This document shows, piece by piece, positions 1 to 25,466 of a DNA stretch of 64,000 bases; the stretch's first letter is position 1, and every line of letters begins with the position of its first letter. The notes below the pieces were generated by a model, which saw only the letters and a program-made list of their open reading frames with translations, searched no databases and had not been told where the DNA came from. A program made the position numbers and the translations under genes. Source of the DNA: Metellina segmentata (lineage: Eukaryota > Arthropoda > Arachnida > Araneae > Tetragnathidae); the NCBI GenBank assembly GCA_947359465.1, contig OX375874.1, positions 94,311,172 to 94,375,171 on the forward strand, written 5' to 3'.

Positions 1-535
1 AGTATCTCCACAAATAGTTTGTATTTTTTCTCTTCATATATTTTAATTGTAAGGGTTGGACATATTTTGATTATGAACTTATTACATCTGACCCTACATT
101 ATCATACCACATAAATTGAAATCAATTACAAATATAACTAAAAAATTCTACAAAAATGCAATTGTAAGCACAAATTATTAATCTAATGCACAAAAAAAAA
201 CACATCATTAGTTGCACAAATTTCAAATTGTATATCACAAGTTGTATCGCTGGCCTCACGGCGACAAGACGCTGCGGCTGCAAACAAAACAACAGAGGCA
301 TTTTTTGCAGTGTTCAAAAAATTACGATGCCAGTTTTCTTTATTTTAATTACAATTTTGGTAAATACGATTTATTCCATCCTCAAAAGTTTTTACGACAA
401 ACTTTGCCATTTAAGTTATTAAAATTTCCCTGATATTTTGTGAAATTTGGAAATTTTCCCTGAGATTTCCCTGATTTTTCCAGAATTAAAATGTTTCCTG
501 AGAATTCCGATTTTCCAGGTTCTGTTACCACCCTG
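1..535. mobile_element. hAT-type non-autonomous element, right part (cut by window edge)
   Basis: This stretch is a diverged copy of the element at 8338-9364. Shared blocks include the phrase ATCGCTGGCCTCACGGCG near 247 and the end GTTCTGTTACCACCCTG at 519-535. It lacks the palindromic insert and the Helitron-like end present in the other copy. It lies in the last visible TGR intron. Confidence 0.7.
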
Positions 536-1775
536 TTAAAAGTGTAATTTAAATATGCAACCAACAAACACAAATTGTTCAGTAAGCAAATGGTGAATGG
601 AAACCAACTCAGAAATTGCTTATAACTGTATCAATCTTTATAAAGAATGTATATAATCATAGCAGGACTCGAAATACGTCGCAGCAACCACAGCAAATGC
701 AGTGACCTAGTCTTAAGGCGCCAGGATGATCAACGGTTCTCACGGCAAGTTTTGCTGCAAGTATTTGAAACCGAATGTTTCATTATTTCTCTTTCAAAAA
801 CCAGCTATTAAAAAAAAAATTAAAGAAAAAAAACTATGTGTTTTAATGAGGATAAGTGCAGTCCTTTGCTTTCAGATTTTAAGGCTGAACGAGCAGTTCA
901 GAAATGGTTTCATGCATGTGATCCCAGACCCTGCTTTTAGCCTATGTAGTTATGAAACAACTGCAATTATCTCTAGCCTAATTATTGACTGATGCCTTCG
1001 TAAACTTGATAATAAGGAAATAAATGTGACTACAATATATTGTTTGAGTGTTTCTTCTCATCTCAGGTGTATTTAATTTTTTCTTACGAAATTGTAGAAA
1101 GCTTACAAGAAAAGTGAAGTATTTTCTTCTTCTCGTTGCATTATTCATTCCATTGTTTTAAAGTTAAGCGAAAAATGTGTAACTACAATTTACCGTTATT
1201 ACAGAAATTTTAAGTTTTGCCAAAAGATGAAGTTTTTGCTACTAGCTTATAAAAGTTCACAGCAATACTTGCTGCCAGCTTTAAAATCGTATTTCGAGCC
1301 CTGGCATATAGTATACATTTGATAAATTAATATTTCAATAAATTATAAAGAATCTATTACATCTACATTTTCTTAAGTTTTTTTTAATTTTATTGCTCTA
1401 TGTGTATTCTTCAAGTTTAACAATTTACTGTAATCTTTCATGCCATAAAAATCATACGCTTTCAAAAATATTGCAAAATAAGCTTAAAATTAACTAAAAT
1501 AAAAGAAATAGTACAGACACTATTGAGATTTAACTATTCTAATTATTTTTAATGTCATTGAGATAACATCAACAAATGTTCTATGGTAACATGAGTGTTG
1601 GTCATTCTAGTGTCAAGCTATTTTAAATCCAATCCAAATAGCAAAAACAAAAACAAAATGGCCAAATAATGCATTAGGTAATTTTAAAAAACTTATAAAT
1701 GTGTTACGTTTCAATATAAAATAAATTTTTAATTAGTAATTTTAAAAAATCATAATGGATGTCATTTGAAATTAC
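536..1775. other. TGR intron, no gene seen
   Basis: AT-rich sequence with only short chance reading frames. No TrxR-like exon or recognisable mobile element was found in it on either strand. Confidence 0.5.
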
Positions 1776-14844
<13,069 letters not shown>

Positions 14845-15516
14845 GGTGAACAGATTACCAAGTAGCAAAAAGAACAAGCTCTTCGAAATTATTTTACTGC
14901 TTGTGAAAAACTATCATAAAATGAACTGTTGTGAAAACATCAAAAAGAACGAATGAATGTTTAGTCGCAGCACAAAAACTGGGAAACTACAATTTTAGTT
15001 TAGACATCAATAAAGAAGAGATTTCTGGTTTCGCGGTTACATCATAAATGTTTGCGGTCAAAGTGATACGACTTTTTTTCTTATTCAATGATAATTCCGC
15101 CTTCATGATTGGATCGGAAAAGATAACGCCTGTGACGTAATTTTTATCGCCGAAATGAAGGTTTCTGTAGAATTTAAGTTTGTCAAAATACACCACACAC
15201 ACACGACTAGAATTTGCGTCAAAATTTTTAAATAGTGTTTTAAAAAATCCTCAGTACCAACAAAACTGCGGACGAAAAACGTGCTGCTTCATGAAAGATC
15301 TGTTTAGAAATCGGCCTGTTTAGAAACGACACGCAGAAACCGAAAATAAAGACACCAGGACAAACCAGACAATTCACACTCCATTAAATTGCATTTTTAA
15401 TTGGGTAACATTTAATTCCATAAATTTTTCATTCCATGTTTGTTTTTTCACATTAGCGTTTAATTTTTTTAAATTTACGATTTTAAAGTTACCCTTTATT
15501 TCAGATTTATAAAATA
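14845..15516. other. Region upstream of TGR (5' UTR and promoter)
   Basis: The minus-strand TGR transcript should start here. A CRE-like TGACGTAA lies at 15133-15140, about 290 bases before the ATG. The next mobile element begins at 15517, which leaves under 700 bases of apparently unique promoter. The transcription start is not visible. Confidence 0.4.
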
Positions 15517-16277
15517 CTAGCCACTGCGGGGCTAGCCCGTCTTTGCCCGTGCCCATGGTACAAGGTATTATTCTGGTGTAAAATTTTCCGCAAGTTTCAA
15601 ATCCGTTCAAATTTTTAATCTATCTTTAACGAATCCGCCTTTACGAAAAATAACTAAACAATGCCGGTCAAAATGTTTTTTTATTTTTTGCTCTCCACTG
15701 AAATCGAAAAGGGTAGAAGATGTAATCTATTGTTTTTTTTTTTAACGCGAAGGGCACGAAATGCAACCTTTATTTTTGGAAAGGGAAAGTTACCGTGACG
15801 TCACAATCTCGTGCGAAAATAAAAAAAGATATATTCAATTTAAAAGTTATTTATATAAAGAAAATCATATTTTTAGGTATGGATCGAAAGTGAAATTTTC
15901 CGTAGATTTCAAATCCGATGAAATTTTTGCTCTATCTCTAACGGTCTAGGAGATAGAAAAAGAACAAATTGACTCCAGTTAAAAGATTGTTTGTTTTTAT
16001 CGTCTGGCTGAAAAATTCCCGCAAAATCAAAACGGAAACGAAAACAATAAATTTATAATCATTGATCTCTTCTATGCTGTAGCATTCACAATGATTAAAT
16101 TTCATAAAATTCATTTTTAAATGTTCTAGATTGAATTTCACAATTCGGCTCGACCCAAAAATTGCAAAAATTCGGACTACCTGTGTGCCAAATCTCATTG
16201 CTGTAAGTACCATAGAATCGTCAGAATTTTGCGGCAAGAAACAGACAAACAAAATTTTCATTTTATAATAGTAGAGA
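15517..16277 (-). mobile_element. Helitron-like element, 761 bp
   Basis: On the minus strand it starts TCTCTACTATTATAAAATG at 16277 after an A. It ends in a GC-rich hairpin plus CTAG at 15517-15520 before a T, which matches Helitron insertion between A and T. The interior carries the family's block AATTTCAAC...GATTTGAAATC. The first 330 bases match the element at 20256. No Rep/helicase gene is present. A TGACGTCAC site lies at about 15796. Confidence 0.65.
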
Positions 16278-18297
16278 TTTCTGGGAAAAGTAGGCCATAT
16301 TTAAAGTTAAAAAGATATATTTTCCGCATCTAAATCGATTATAATTTTTTGCTTGTTTTATTTTTTGGTTAATATATTGTTCAGAAAAATACATTTTTTT
16401 ATTATTCAATTATTTTCTTATCTGCCAATATATTAGGAATACCAATTACCATAAGGCAGGCCCATTTATCAAGTGCTATACTGTCAATACTTCGGGGCCA
16501 GGTTCTCAATGACTCCATCAACACCATATTGTTCAGAAATTGAAACAGCAGCCGACGAAATTCGCTTTGTAAAAATTCACATACATTTTATTTGATATTT
16601 TTAAATATTCGAAACCTTCATTAAGTTACAAAATACGTAATTCGACAAAGTCTAATATTTTTTAAAGATATTCTTTGGGTTACGTGTACCCAAATTACGG
16701 CCCTACGGCCTGCCCTATGGCCACACGGTGTGTTCATAAAAATTAAGAAAGAAACAAATAGCTTTAAAAAAAATTCACTCTGCCATCGATTGAAAAGACT
16801 TGGAACTGATAACATAATAATGTCTTTCGATTTTAATGATAGGAAAAATGAGTTTTAAAAATTAAGAATCCAGGAAGAGAGATAAATCGAGTCTTTTTGT
16901 AGTTCATTCCGGAACTACTACAGTTTTCCGTGTTACTTCCAAGAAACAGTAGATGTCAAAATTGTCTCCGGAAAGCAGTGAATTCTTTATTAGTGTTCAT
17001 CTAAAGAAAAATATTGACCGGATTATTACAATATTTAATTTATTTCCTTTTTTGTTTACAAGCACTACCACTCTTACTATTTTCATACGATTTCGATATT
17101 ATTGAACTTCGGTTGAAAATTAAAACTTTCGAATGTTTCCCTATTTTGAATGAATTTTTAACTGAAATACAGAAATTCTCTTTACCACTAAATATATAAT
17201 TTTCAAAATCAAGATTATTTTCCTTATTCAAATGGCCTTTAGATAATGAAATGTATTCAAACTTTCCAATCGAATGAAATGAAATGAATTTTAATTAAAT
17301 TATTAAATAGGAATAAGGGTCATTAACCACCTAGATAGGGTGAATAAGCTCCCGTGGACTGAAATAAGGTCAAGGTTTTTTTTTTTTCTCAAACAGAAAA
17401 ACTATTTTATTTTTCAATGTTACAGTTAATTTTAAAGTTAAAGAAGTCGTCATATAACCCAAAATAAAATTGTCATTTTTTTTTTTTTTTTTTTTTTGCA
17501 AAAAAAAAATTGCTTTGCAGATTTTAATTATTCATTTTCACAAGAGGAGAAATGTAATGGCGCGTCTTCGTTCTCTTGAGAAATTAATCGCTTAATTTAT
17601 TTTATTCTTGACGTTTTTTCCTCACCTTAAGGGATAAATGTGAAAAAATCTGTACTCATCATAAGACTACTAGTGAAAGGAAGATTAAAAAAAATTTAAA
17701 TAATTTCGAGAAACGTAATCACTTGATTCAACTATATGCCTGCAACTTTTTAATCGACAATAAGATTGCATCGAAAAGAATGTCCCAGAACGCTATCCGG
17801 TTTGCGCCATTTTGTTATAGAGATTGCGATAGAAAATTGTCCTGGGAATATCAAATGGGCATTCATATTCATTTTCTGTTCTGAGGACCGACACAAGAGA
17901 CTGTTGTCGTTTACAGAAAAATATGGATTTAATCCTTTAGATACAATATAGGGATAGAGGGTCAACTAAAACCCCCCTGTCGTCAGAATAATTTTATATT
18001 GCAATGGTTATGGATATACCCACATGCCATCGAACAGGTACATTACGTGCAAAAATGTGTTTTTATAGAAACGGACCATGTCGATTTCCTCCATTATTGT
18101 TTTTGTTCTAAGCATAATCATAATTTTTGAATCGTTACTGTGATAACATTTTAATTATGTTACTTCAATATTTAATAAAGTAAATTAAACATTATTTTTT
18201 CTCAACCTCCCTTCACTTTTTTTAATTTGAACATATTTGATAGTATATATTTACTGTTTGTGAATGTATAATTTTTTAAACTTATTTTTTACTCTTT
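16278..18297. other. Intergenic, no gene seen
   Basis: AT-rich sequence with a long T run near 17477-17497. The open frames at 17750-17965 on both strands mirror each other and show no family features. Confidence 0.5.
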
Positions 18298-18565
18298 CCA
18301 GCGGCAGCTTAGATGCTAGAGTCGCGAATCAGCAACAGGAAGGTTGCGAGTTCGAAACTCAATGGAACCAAAAAACTTCGTGTATGTGGAGATGGTGCAC
18401 GTAAAATCTGTCGTGGCCACAAATGTCCTCGCGTTTACGTGATGTGAAGAGTTGGGTGCTAGATCAGATGTTGACATCGTCATCTGACCGTGGTTCATAA
18501 TTACGAGGTGTTGTCTTCGGATCTTTCTTATCGGGATTGATCACGGACGGGCTTTGAAATAAGCC
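18298..18565 (+). mobile_element. tRNA-derived SINE
   Basis: The tRNA-like head carries a B-box type GGTTGCGAGTTCGAAACTC at about 18342-18360. The body shares AAATCTGTCGTGGCC, CATCTGACCGTGGTTC and TTACGAGGTGTTGTCTTCGG with the SINEs at 52286 and 53141. Such elements are transcribed by RNA polymerase III and moved by a LINE. Confidence 0.7.
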
Positions 18566-19590
18566 TAAGTTCAGATTTCAAGCATAAGTAGAACTCCAGA
18601 TTTTATGAAATTTGTAACCTAATGCGACTCAAATTTTACAGTTCTTTCAAGTCAATAATTTAGATACATCTCATATTTTCCACAATTTCATTTCTTACAT
18701 GAGGCTACATATACTATACTAAATTTCATTGAAATCGGTAGGTAGTTGAATTAACGTCGCACTGAAGCAACACAACAAGCATTGAAATCGGAAAAGGCTA
18801 GGTTGAAAATTATATAACTTTGGTGTGTTTATTTGACTTAGGATTGACCCAAATAGGTCTTCCTGAGCTGACACTACCTTCTCACGTGCTCACATCTGTA
18901 TGTATCGCATCGATTTCCCAACAGGGACAGATACTTAGAAAATGAATTTCCAGAAAAGAGTTTAATACTTGCGGTTGTCATTTTTAACATCTGCGGAACC
19001 CTTGAAAAGTTGTTTCTGAATCCAGAGTTAAGGTCCATATTTCCATTTCGAAAAAATGTATTTTTCAATACCCTTCCCTCTTCGAAATAAAGTTATAGTT
19101 ATATTAAATTGAGGTTTTTATGGAACCATCATTTTTGTCAAGAAATGTCAATAATACACGATATTTTCAAGAGAGTAATCAGTGCTTTCAAAGCTAACAA
19201 AACTTAGGGGAAAGTTGAACAAAACCGGGTAGGCGGATAAAACCTGGACCCGGCAGTTTTGACTAGATTATTACTGCTATCTGTCTGATAACGCATGAAA
19301 CTAGTTGCAGACAGCCGACATGTTATTTGCAGTTGAATGAAAAACAGTGTAGTTCATGTGTGTGTCGATACCGATGTTTTAAAAAATTTGAGTAGAAAGG
19401 TTCGATTTTTACTCCATCGATTTTACTCTGTAATATCTAATTGCTTATTGAAGTATCTAATTATTTTAGGTTAATACAACATCTGATAACACATCTTCCA
19501 GAAGAAACACCCGAATCTGGACTTTTTCAATCTGACCTTGCCATCAGCCTTTGGAAGCATGGCAAGTTTTTTTTCATCGGAGGGGAACTC
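18566..19590. other. Intergenic, no gene seen
   Basis: The only recognised piece is a SINE tail fragment (minus orientation) at about 18735-18780, with AACGTCGCACTGAAGCAACAC. Confidence 0.45.
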
Positions 19591-20255
19591 GGAGAAATTT
19601 TTATTTTTTCGTTTCCGCTTTGATTTTGCGCAGAGGAATGATTTTCCAGCCAGACGATAAATCTTTTAACTGAACTCACTTAGTTATTTTTTCTATATCC
19701 TAGACCGTTAAAGATAGAGTAAAAATTTCAACGGATTTGAAATCTGCGGAAAATTTCACTTTAGATCGATACCTAAAAACATGATTTTGTTTAAATAAAT
19801 AATTTTTAAGTTGAATAAATCTTTTATATTTTCGCAAGAGATTGATTGAGAAGATGCAATCACAGGAAACAGATTGCATCTTCTGCCCTACGCGTTAAAA
19901 AAAAAAGAAACAGATTACATTTCCTGTCCTATTCCATATCAGGGAATGAGAGCAAAAAATAAAATACATTTTGACTGGGATTGTCAATTGTTTTTCGTAA
20001 ACTCGGAATCGCTAAAGATAGATTGAAAATTTCAACGAATTTGAAAACTGCGGAAAATTTTACATCAGATCAGAACATTACATTAAACAGATTACATTTC
20101 CTGTCCTATTCCATATCAGGGAATGAAAGCAAAAAAATAAAATACATTTTGACTGGGATTGTTAATTGTTTTTCGTAAACTCGGAATCGCTAAAGATAGA
20201 TTGAAAATTTCAACGAATTTGAAAACTGCGGAAAATTTTACATCAGATCAGATAG
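19590..20255 (+). repeat. Helitron-like interior with a tandem duplication
   Basis: The interior block of the Helitron-like family (GACCGTTAAAGATAGAG ... TTTGAAATCTGCGG) is present. It then contains two almost identical units of 177 bp (19911-20087 and 20088-20254) with CAGATTACATTTCCTGTCC at the start of each. It abuts the 5' end of another copy at 20256. Its own 5' end is not visible. Confidence 0.7.
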
Positions 20256-21942
20256 TCTCTACTATTATAAAAGGAAGTGTTTGTCTGTTTGTTTTTTTTC
20301 GTGGCTGCAAAATCCTGACGATTCTATGGCAATATTATTACAGCATTTAGATTTGGCACACAGGTAATCCGAATTTTTTGCAATTTTTGGGTAGCGGCGA
20401 ATTTTAAAATTCAATCAGAAGATTTTTAAATGAACTGAATGAAATTTAATCATTATTGAATGCTACAGCATAGAAGAGATCACATATTCTTAATTTATTG
20501 CTTCAATTTACGTTTTGATTTTGATAGGAGGAATAATTTTTCAGCCAGACGATAAAAACAATCTCTTAACTGGAGTCAATTAGTTCTCTTTCTATCTCCT
20601 AGACCAGGGAACCAAATATTCTACGAAGTTTGTTCGATATTTATTATTTTACTAAGATTATTATAAATTTGACTGGATCAGAAATCCTTTTCGGGAACCT
20701 CACCAAATGAGTCGACATTAAAAGAAAGTTTTATCGATCCAACACACGATAGTTCCTTGAAAGACAGTTTTAAAAAGAAATCGTTAATTAACTTCTGGAT
20801 CGGGAGTAAAACCGAGTTCCCAATGATCTTCAAACAAAGCTCTGCTACTTCTTATGCCATTTGTTACTAGTTACTTGTGTGAGAGTGGTTTTTCTGAACT
20901 TTTGTGTACAAAAAATAAATATAGGAAATAGAGTAAGTGTTGAAGAGGACTTAAGACTGAAGTTACGCTCCATTTCTCCTGATATTGATAGTTTAATAAA
21001 AGACAGATAGACGAAACTTAAGTTTCGTACTAAAAATTGCTTTTTGATTACATCAATCTTTGTTTGCTTAGTTTGTACAAAAAAATTAAAATTACTTGTT
21101 TTTAGACCTGTGAGTAAAAAATAAAACTGTATTTTCAATAATCGTGTAGCGTCGTAGGGGGTCTCTGACCACAGCTTTCATGGTGGTCCTTGAATTTATG
21201 ACCGGATGGGGGTATCCCCTTGTCTTTGAACTGTAGCTGTTTCAGAAGAACGTGTGGGGATCTTCTCTCGTGGAAAAGAGAGAATCGTTGAACGCAGGAA
21301 CGTGAACGGACACAGAACTAGTCTGCTCCGATGAAGCAGCGGGACTGAAACCTTATTTGTATATACCATATATTAGCCTCGAAATAACCTTAACTTATAT
21401 GTATATCTTCAATAATTAGTTAAATGTGCTGTATTTTTAAAAGTCGTATTAATTGTATTCAAGCCACTCGCCACGTAAATTCTACTCAAGACGTTACAAT
21501 CGTTTTATTTTTTCCTTAAATAAAACATCATTAATACGAAATACAAGTTCATCAATCATAAAATATGAAGCTTTCTTAGTATTTTAATTTAAATTTCTAA
21601 AATTTTCAAGTGGTACGCAGTTACTAAAAGGTTGAGAACCCCTGTCCTAGACCGTTAAGATAGAGTAAAAATTTCAGCGGATTTGAAATCTGCGAAAAAT
21701 TTCACATTCCATCCATACCTAAAAATAAGATTTTTTTTTACATAAATAACTTTTAAATTCACTCTAGTTCGTTACCTTAAAATATGATTTTCTTTAAAAG
21801 TAATTTTTATAAATTGAATATATCTTCACCGGATTTGAAATCTGCGGAAAATTTTACACCAGTTTAATACCTTACATCACGGCGTTGCCTGTAGTGTAAC
21901 ACCACGGGCACGGGCAACGCCGGGCTAGCCACGCAGTGCAAG
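20256..21942 (+). mobile_element. Helitron-like element interrupted by a hAT
   Basis: It starts TCTCTACTATTATAAAAGG and ends in GGGCTAGCCACGCAGTG followed by CAAG, a mutated CTAG. The body resumes after the nested element at 21653 with ACCGTTAAGATAGAG. The first 330 bases match the minus-strand copy 15517-16277. No helicase gene is present, so it is non-autonomous. Confidence 0.65.
20605..21644 (+). mobile_element. hAT element nested in a Helitron-like element
   Basis: It runs from CAGGGAACC to GGTTGAGAACCCCTG and is flanked by a perfect 8-bp duplication TCCTAGAC (20597-20604 and 21645-21652). A central TA fits the Buster-type target preference. The plus-strand remnant at about 20800-21060 reads like a hAT dimerisation end (FVTSYLCESGFS, KNKYRN) across several frame breaks. 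Confidence 0.8.
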
Positions 21943-23211
21943 TAGACTATATGAATATCAAAGCAGAATATCCCAAGCTTGTTTGGAAATTGAGCTGTTT
22001 AACGATTAAACTTACTAAAATTAAAGAAGCAGATGTGTTTCCATTAGTAAAAGCAGACTTTGGAACAATATTATTTTAATCGCTTAGAGAAGGAATCGAG
22101 ACCACACTTTTGCGATAAAAAATTAAAATCCGATATCTTATAGGTGCAAAAAATCGTCACAGATCGCGATGATTATTAAAATTTTCCACATAAATACTAT
22201 CGCACAATTTGTCCTGTTAGATAATATCAGATAATTTTTCTGTGTCGATTTTCGAAGAATACATTTGAAAATAACAACATAAAAACAACTTCAGCGAAAA
22301 GAAAATACTTTTAAAATGTGAAAGCAAAACTAAAAATGAGGGATTTTCAGAAGGTGTGGGAAAACGATAATACAAATAATAGAAAAGGAAATTTCACGGT
22401 GCTCTTTGAAATATCACCCCAAATACGTAGAGAAAAAGTTTACACCCAAATGTCAATTACTTTCTTATGGTGTTTATGTTGCCTGCAAATGCACTCATGG
22501 ATGGCTGAAGAAAAGAGAATACAAAATCCCAAATGCAGGTTCTTATTTCATTCTAAAGCTTTCGGAAACGATCGATTCTTTGTTTTGATATAATTCCGCA
22601 CCGCCAACACAAATTACATGGTGTTTTGAAATTTCACCCAACAGCATTTGTGGAATAAAATTTATACTCGAATGGTAATTCCTTTCTAGACGTTTATGTT
22701 GACTACTGTTTCATGGATGGCAGAACAAAGGATGTGAAGGGAAACCCGTTTTCCTTCCTCTCTACCGAGAAAACACGAAAGCGGGTTTCGCATTACACCG
22801 CTCCTGTTACGAGATCTAATACTTTAGTGTGCTTCCAGTTGACCTTGAAGCCCGAGACACTTCGGATAATTAGATATGTATTGCTAGTTTTTTCGTAAAG
22901 GATATTCTTATCCAGTAGTATTGCGAAAATCGTTATGAAACAGTCTTGTAAACACAATAGATGACGGGAAACGGTGCGATATGGGAATTTGAATTACAGG
23001 ATTTGTGTGAAGAGCAGTGTTAAAAATGGATCGAAATGTTTGTGATTAAGCGTAAAGTGGAACATTTAATCTAAATCCCTGAAAAGTTCGAACAATCAAA
23101 TTTCGTTCAATACGATTGGGACAAACAAGCTTCAAATCTACGGCAGTTGAACTTGCCTGACTAGAACTGAAAAGCGAAATGCAATATATGCGTCAAAATT
23201 AACTTGAAGTC
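21943..23211. repeat. Intergenic with weak tandem similarity
   Basis: Two stretches near 22405-22530 and 22625-22740 share GAAATTTCACCC-like and TTTATGTTG..., TCATGGATGGC phrases. This suggests an old duplication with a period near 210 bp. No gene or element family is recognised. Confidence 0.4.
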
Positions 23212-23477
23212 TATTTTTTTTTTCTAATGGCGGGCACATTTGACCTAAGTAATTGGCCACTACAAGGCCGGAAGTGATGGCCACTTGTGAAGGAGCACCC
23301 AGTGAGAGGACCATCATCATACTAACAATTTATACTTCGTAATTTTGAACCATGTTCAGATGACGAAGCAACACCTGAGCTGGTATACGCTTACAAACAT
23401 CCATGCCCGAACCCGGATTCGAACCGGGGACCTTCCGATCTAGAGGCACACCTTAACCACTATACCGATTGGTCGGC
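23212..23477 (-). mobile_element. tRNA-derived SINE with alternative tail
   Basis: On the minus strand it begins GCCGACCAATCGGTATAGTG, with A box near TATAGTGGTTAAGGTG and B box GGTTCGAATCC. The head equals that of the SINEs at 52286 and 53141. The later part (GGTGCTCCTTCACAAGTGGCC, ending in an A run) is the tail type seen at 48245, so this copy joins features of both SINE forms. Confidence 0.75.
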
Positions 23478-23573
23478 ACTTGAAACTTGAAGTCTATTAG
23501 TGCATTGAATTTTCATCTCGTAGATTCTTTCTACTCCTCATGGTTAATAACATAAAAGCTTAACAACGGTAGA

Positions 23574-23960
23574 TAGCTAAATTTACGTCGCACTGGAACA
23601 ACACAATGGGCTATTGGCGGCGGTCAGGGATCGATCACGAAGGGAAAAATCCCATGACAACGCCTTGCGATTTTGAACCACTGTCAGAAGACGAGGTCAA
23701 ATCTATGCTGGCACCCCACTCTCCAAACTTCCACGCAACGCCAACGTGAGGATATTTGAGGCCACGCGATTTAATATGCACCAGCCCCCATGTATACAAA
23801 GGTCTTCGGTTGGATCGAGTTTCAATCTCACAACCCTCTAGTTACTAATCCGTTACCTTTCCAACTAGTTACCGCGGCCCTTATCAAGTTCAAGTTACTC
23901 TTCCAACTAGAATACCGCGGCCCTGATCCTCCGAAAAGTATTTTTGATCCAAAAGGAAAG
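23574..23960 (-). mobile_element. Old tRNA-derived SINE, minus strand
   Basis: From its 3' end it carries ACGTCGCACTGGAACAACAC, then the body with CTGGCACCCCACTCTCC, and the tRNA-like head with TTTCAATCTCACAACCCTC (inverted B box) at about 23819-23840. A partial duplication of the head end follows at 23880-23930. Confidence 0.6.
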
Positions 23961-24167
23961 AGGGCTGGGATTTAAGAGTCAATTCCTAAAACCATTCAGG
24001 GCCTGAATGGTAGCCCAGTTGATAGAGTCGCGGAAACCCAACTTTATTTAGTCAAGGGATTTCTACTTTGTAATAAGTTACGAAACGTAAAAAGAGTTTA
24101 TTCATCATGTGTTAGCTTTCACAACATTTGTAACAAAAATGCTACAACGAAGCAAATTTATATTGAA

Positions 24168-24260
24168 CTAGCCAGTTCGTAGTCAGCACGGCGTTGCTCG
24201 TGACAGTTCTTTTCGTGGGGTCAGGTGTGACCACTGCTCGCTAACCCCGGTGGTTGCTAC
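24168..24260 (-). mobile_element. Helitron-like 3' terminal module
   Basis: This is an inverted copy of the module at 32070-32165: TTAGCGAGCAGTGGTCAC, CCCCACGAAAAGAACTGTCA and a final GGCTAG before T. It is not joined to a visible Helitron body. Confidence 0.55.
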
Positions 24261-24479
24261 GAATTCGTAGCTTACTGGATAATAGCCATCACGGCAAAGG
24301 CCTAGATGGTCTTCTTATAGTCAAATGCCGCCAAATTCAAATTGGCAAGCGATCCAATAGGCGTGACGTCACAATCTCTTGCGAAATTATAAATATTCAA
24401 TTGAAAAATTATTTCTCTCTGTATTAAAAAAATAGTTACCAACGCCGTCGCAAGATTGAAAACTCCCTTTTTTTGCTCG

Positions 24480-25466
24480 ATCTCTAGACAGTTTCCCGAG
24501 AAAGTATGGATCAGAAAATTACGAAATTAACATGGTTTGTTCAAAATTGTACAGGGAACAAGACGGAGAATATTTTTTTCCCTATGCGGCTATTAGTTTA
24601 GAATGCGTTAAGTGTCAAAGTCGAAAAAAGCGAAATTTTTACCGCGAGTGAGCAAAACACATATACATTTTCAGTCATCAGTCGTGAGGTTTTTTTTTTT
24701 TTTTTTTTTGAAAACCTCAAAATGTGAATTTTTGAAGCTCGTCGACTTTTTTTAAAAATTTAAATAAAATTCCTTTTTTTTTTTTTTTTGAATTTTGGGA
24801 ACAATCGGGACCTTTTTGTTACTTTTTTGCTAAAACTGTCATATCTATAGCTTATTACAATTAGTTTTTAAATTTGAAAACATCACAGGAAACCTTAGAA
24901 TGTACTCATTCTTATGGTACCATTATTTTTGAAATTGGTTAATAAATAAATTTGATTCGATTAAAAGTTGTCCATACAAATTTCGGAACTTTTATAGATC
25001 GTAATTCACGATACAAAACTAAAACTGTCATATCTATAACTTCAATACTATTAGTTTTTACATTTGAAATTCTTCATAAAAGCTTAAAATGCACTCAAAA
25101 TTATGGTATAATTTTTTTAAATATTGGTTCAAAAATAAATTTGATGCGATGAAAAGTATAATTTCGCGACAGTGAACAAATTGATGATCGCGGATATAAA
25201 ACGGCTAACGAAAGGTTACATTTTCCATACTAACCGATTTGCCAGATATAAAATTTATTATAGCAACAATTACCATAGGAACGATTTTTTTTATTTGGCC
25301 GCTGAAACTCGCTGTGACTCGCTTTTTTCGTTCTACTCTCAGACGGTTTCACGAGAAGGTACAGATCAGAAAATGACGATACTAACATGGTTTATTCAAA
25401 ATTGTACAGGGAACAAGATGGAGAATGTTTTTTTTCTTCTGATGTGGCTATTAGTTAGCATTAAGT
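24480..25466. repeat. Block of direct repeats shared with 40985-41340
   Basis: Two repeat pairs are present. AAAACTGTCATATCTATA begins units at about 24830 and 25021. GTACAGGGAACAAGA lies in units at about 24480-24615 and 25318-25466. Inverted copies of both kinds occur at 40985-41340. Long T runs lie at 24689 and 24774. The element type is unknown. Confidence 0.6.

Noticed and set aside
14987..15202. 71-codon minus-strand frame upstream of TGR
   Set aside because: It has no recognisable motif and lies in the expected 5' UTR or promoter; it could be an upstream ORF, but there is no evidence for that.
17750..17965. Overlapping open frames of 61 and 71 codons on opposite strands
   Set aside because: They mirror each other, with no motif, splice context or similarity that I recognise.
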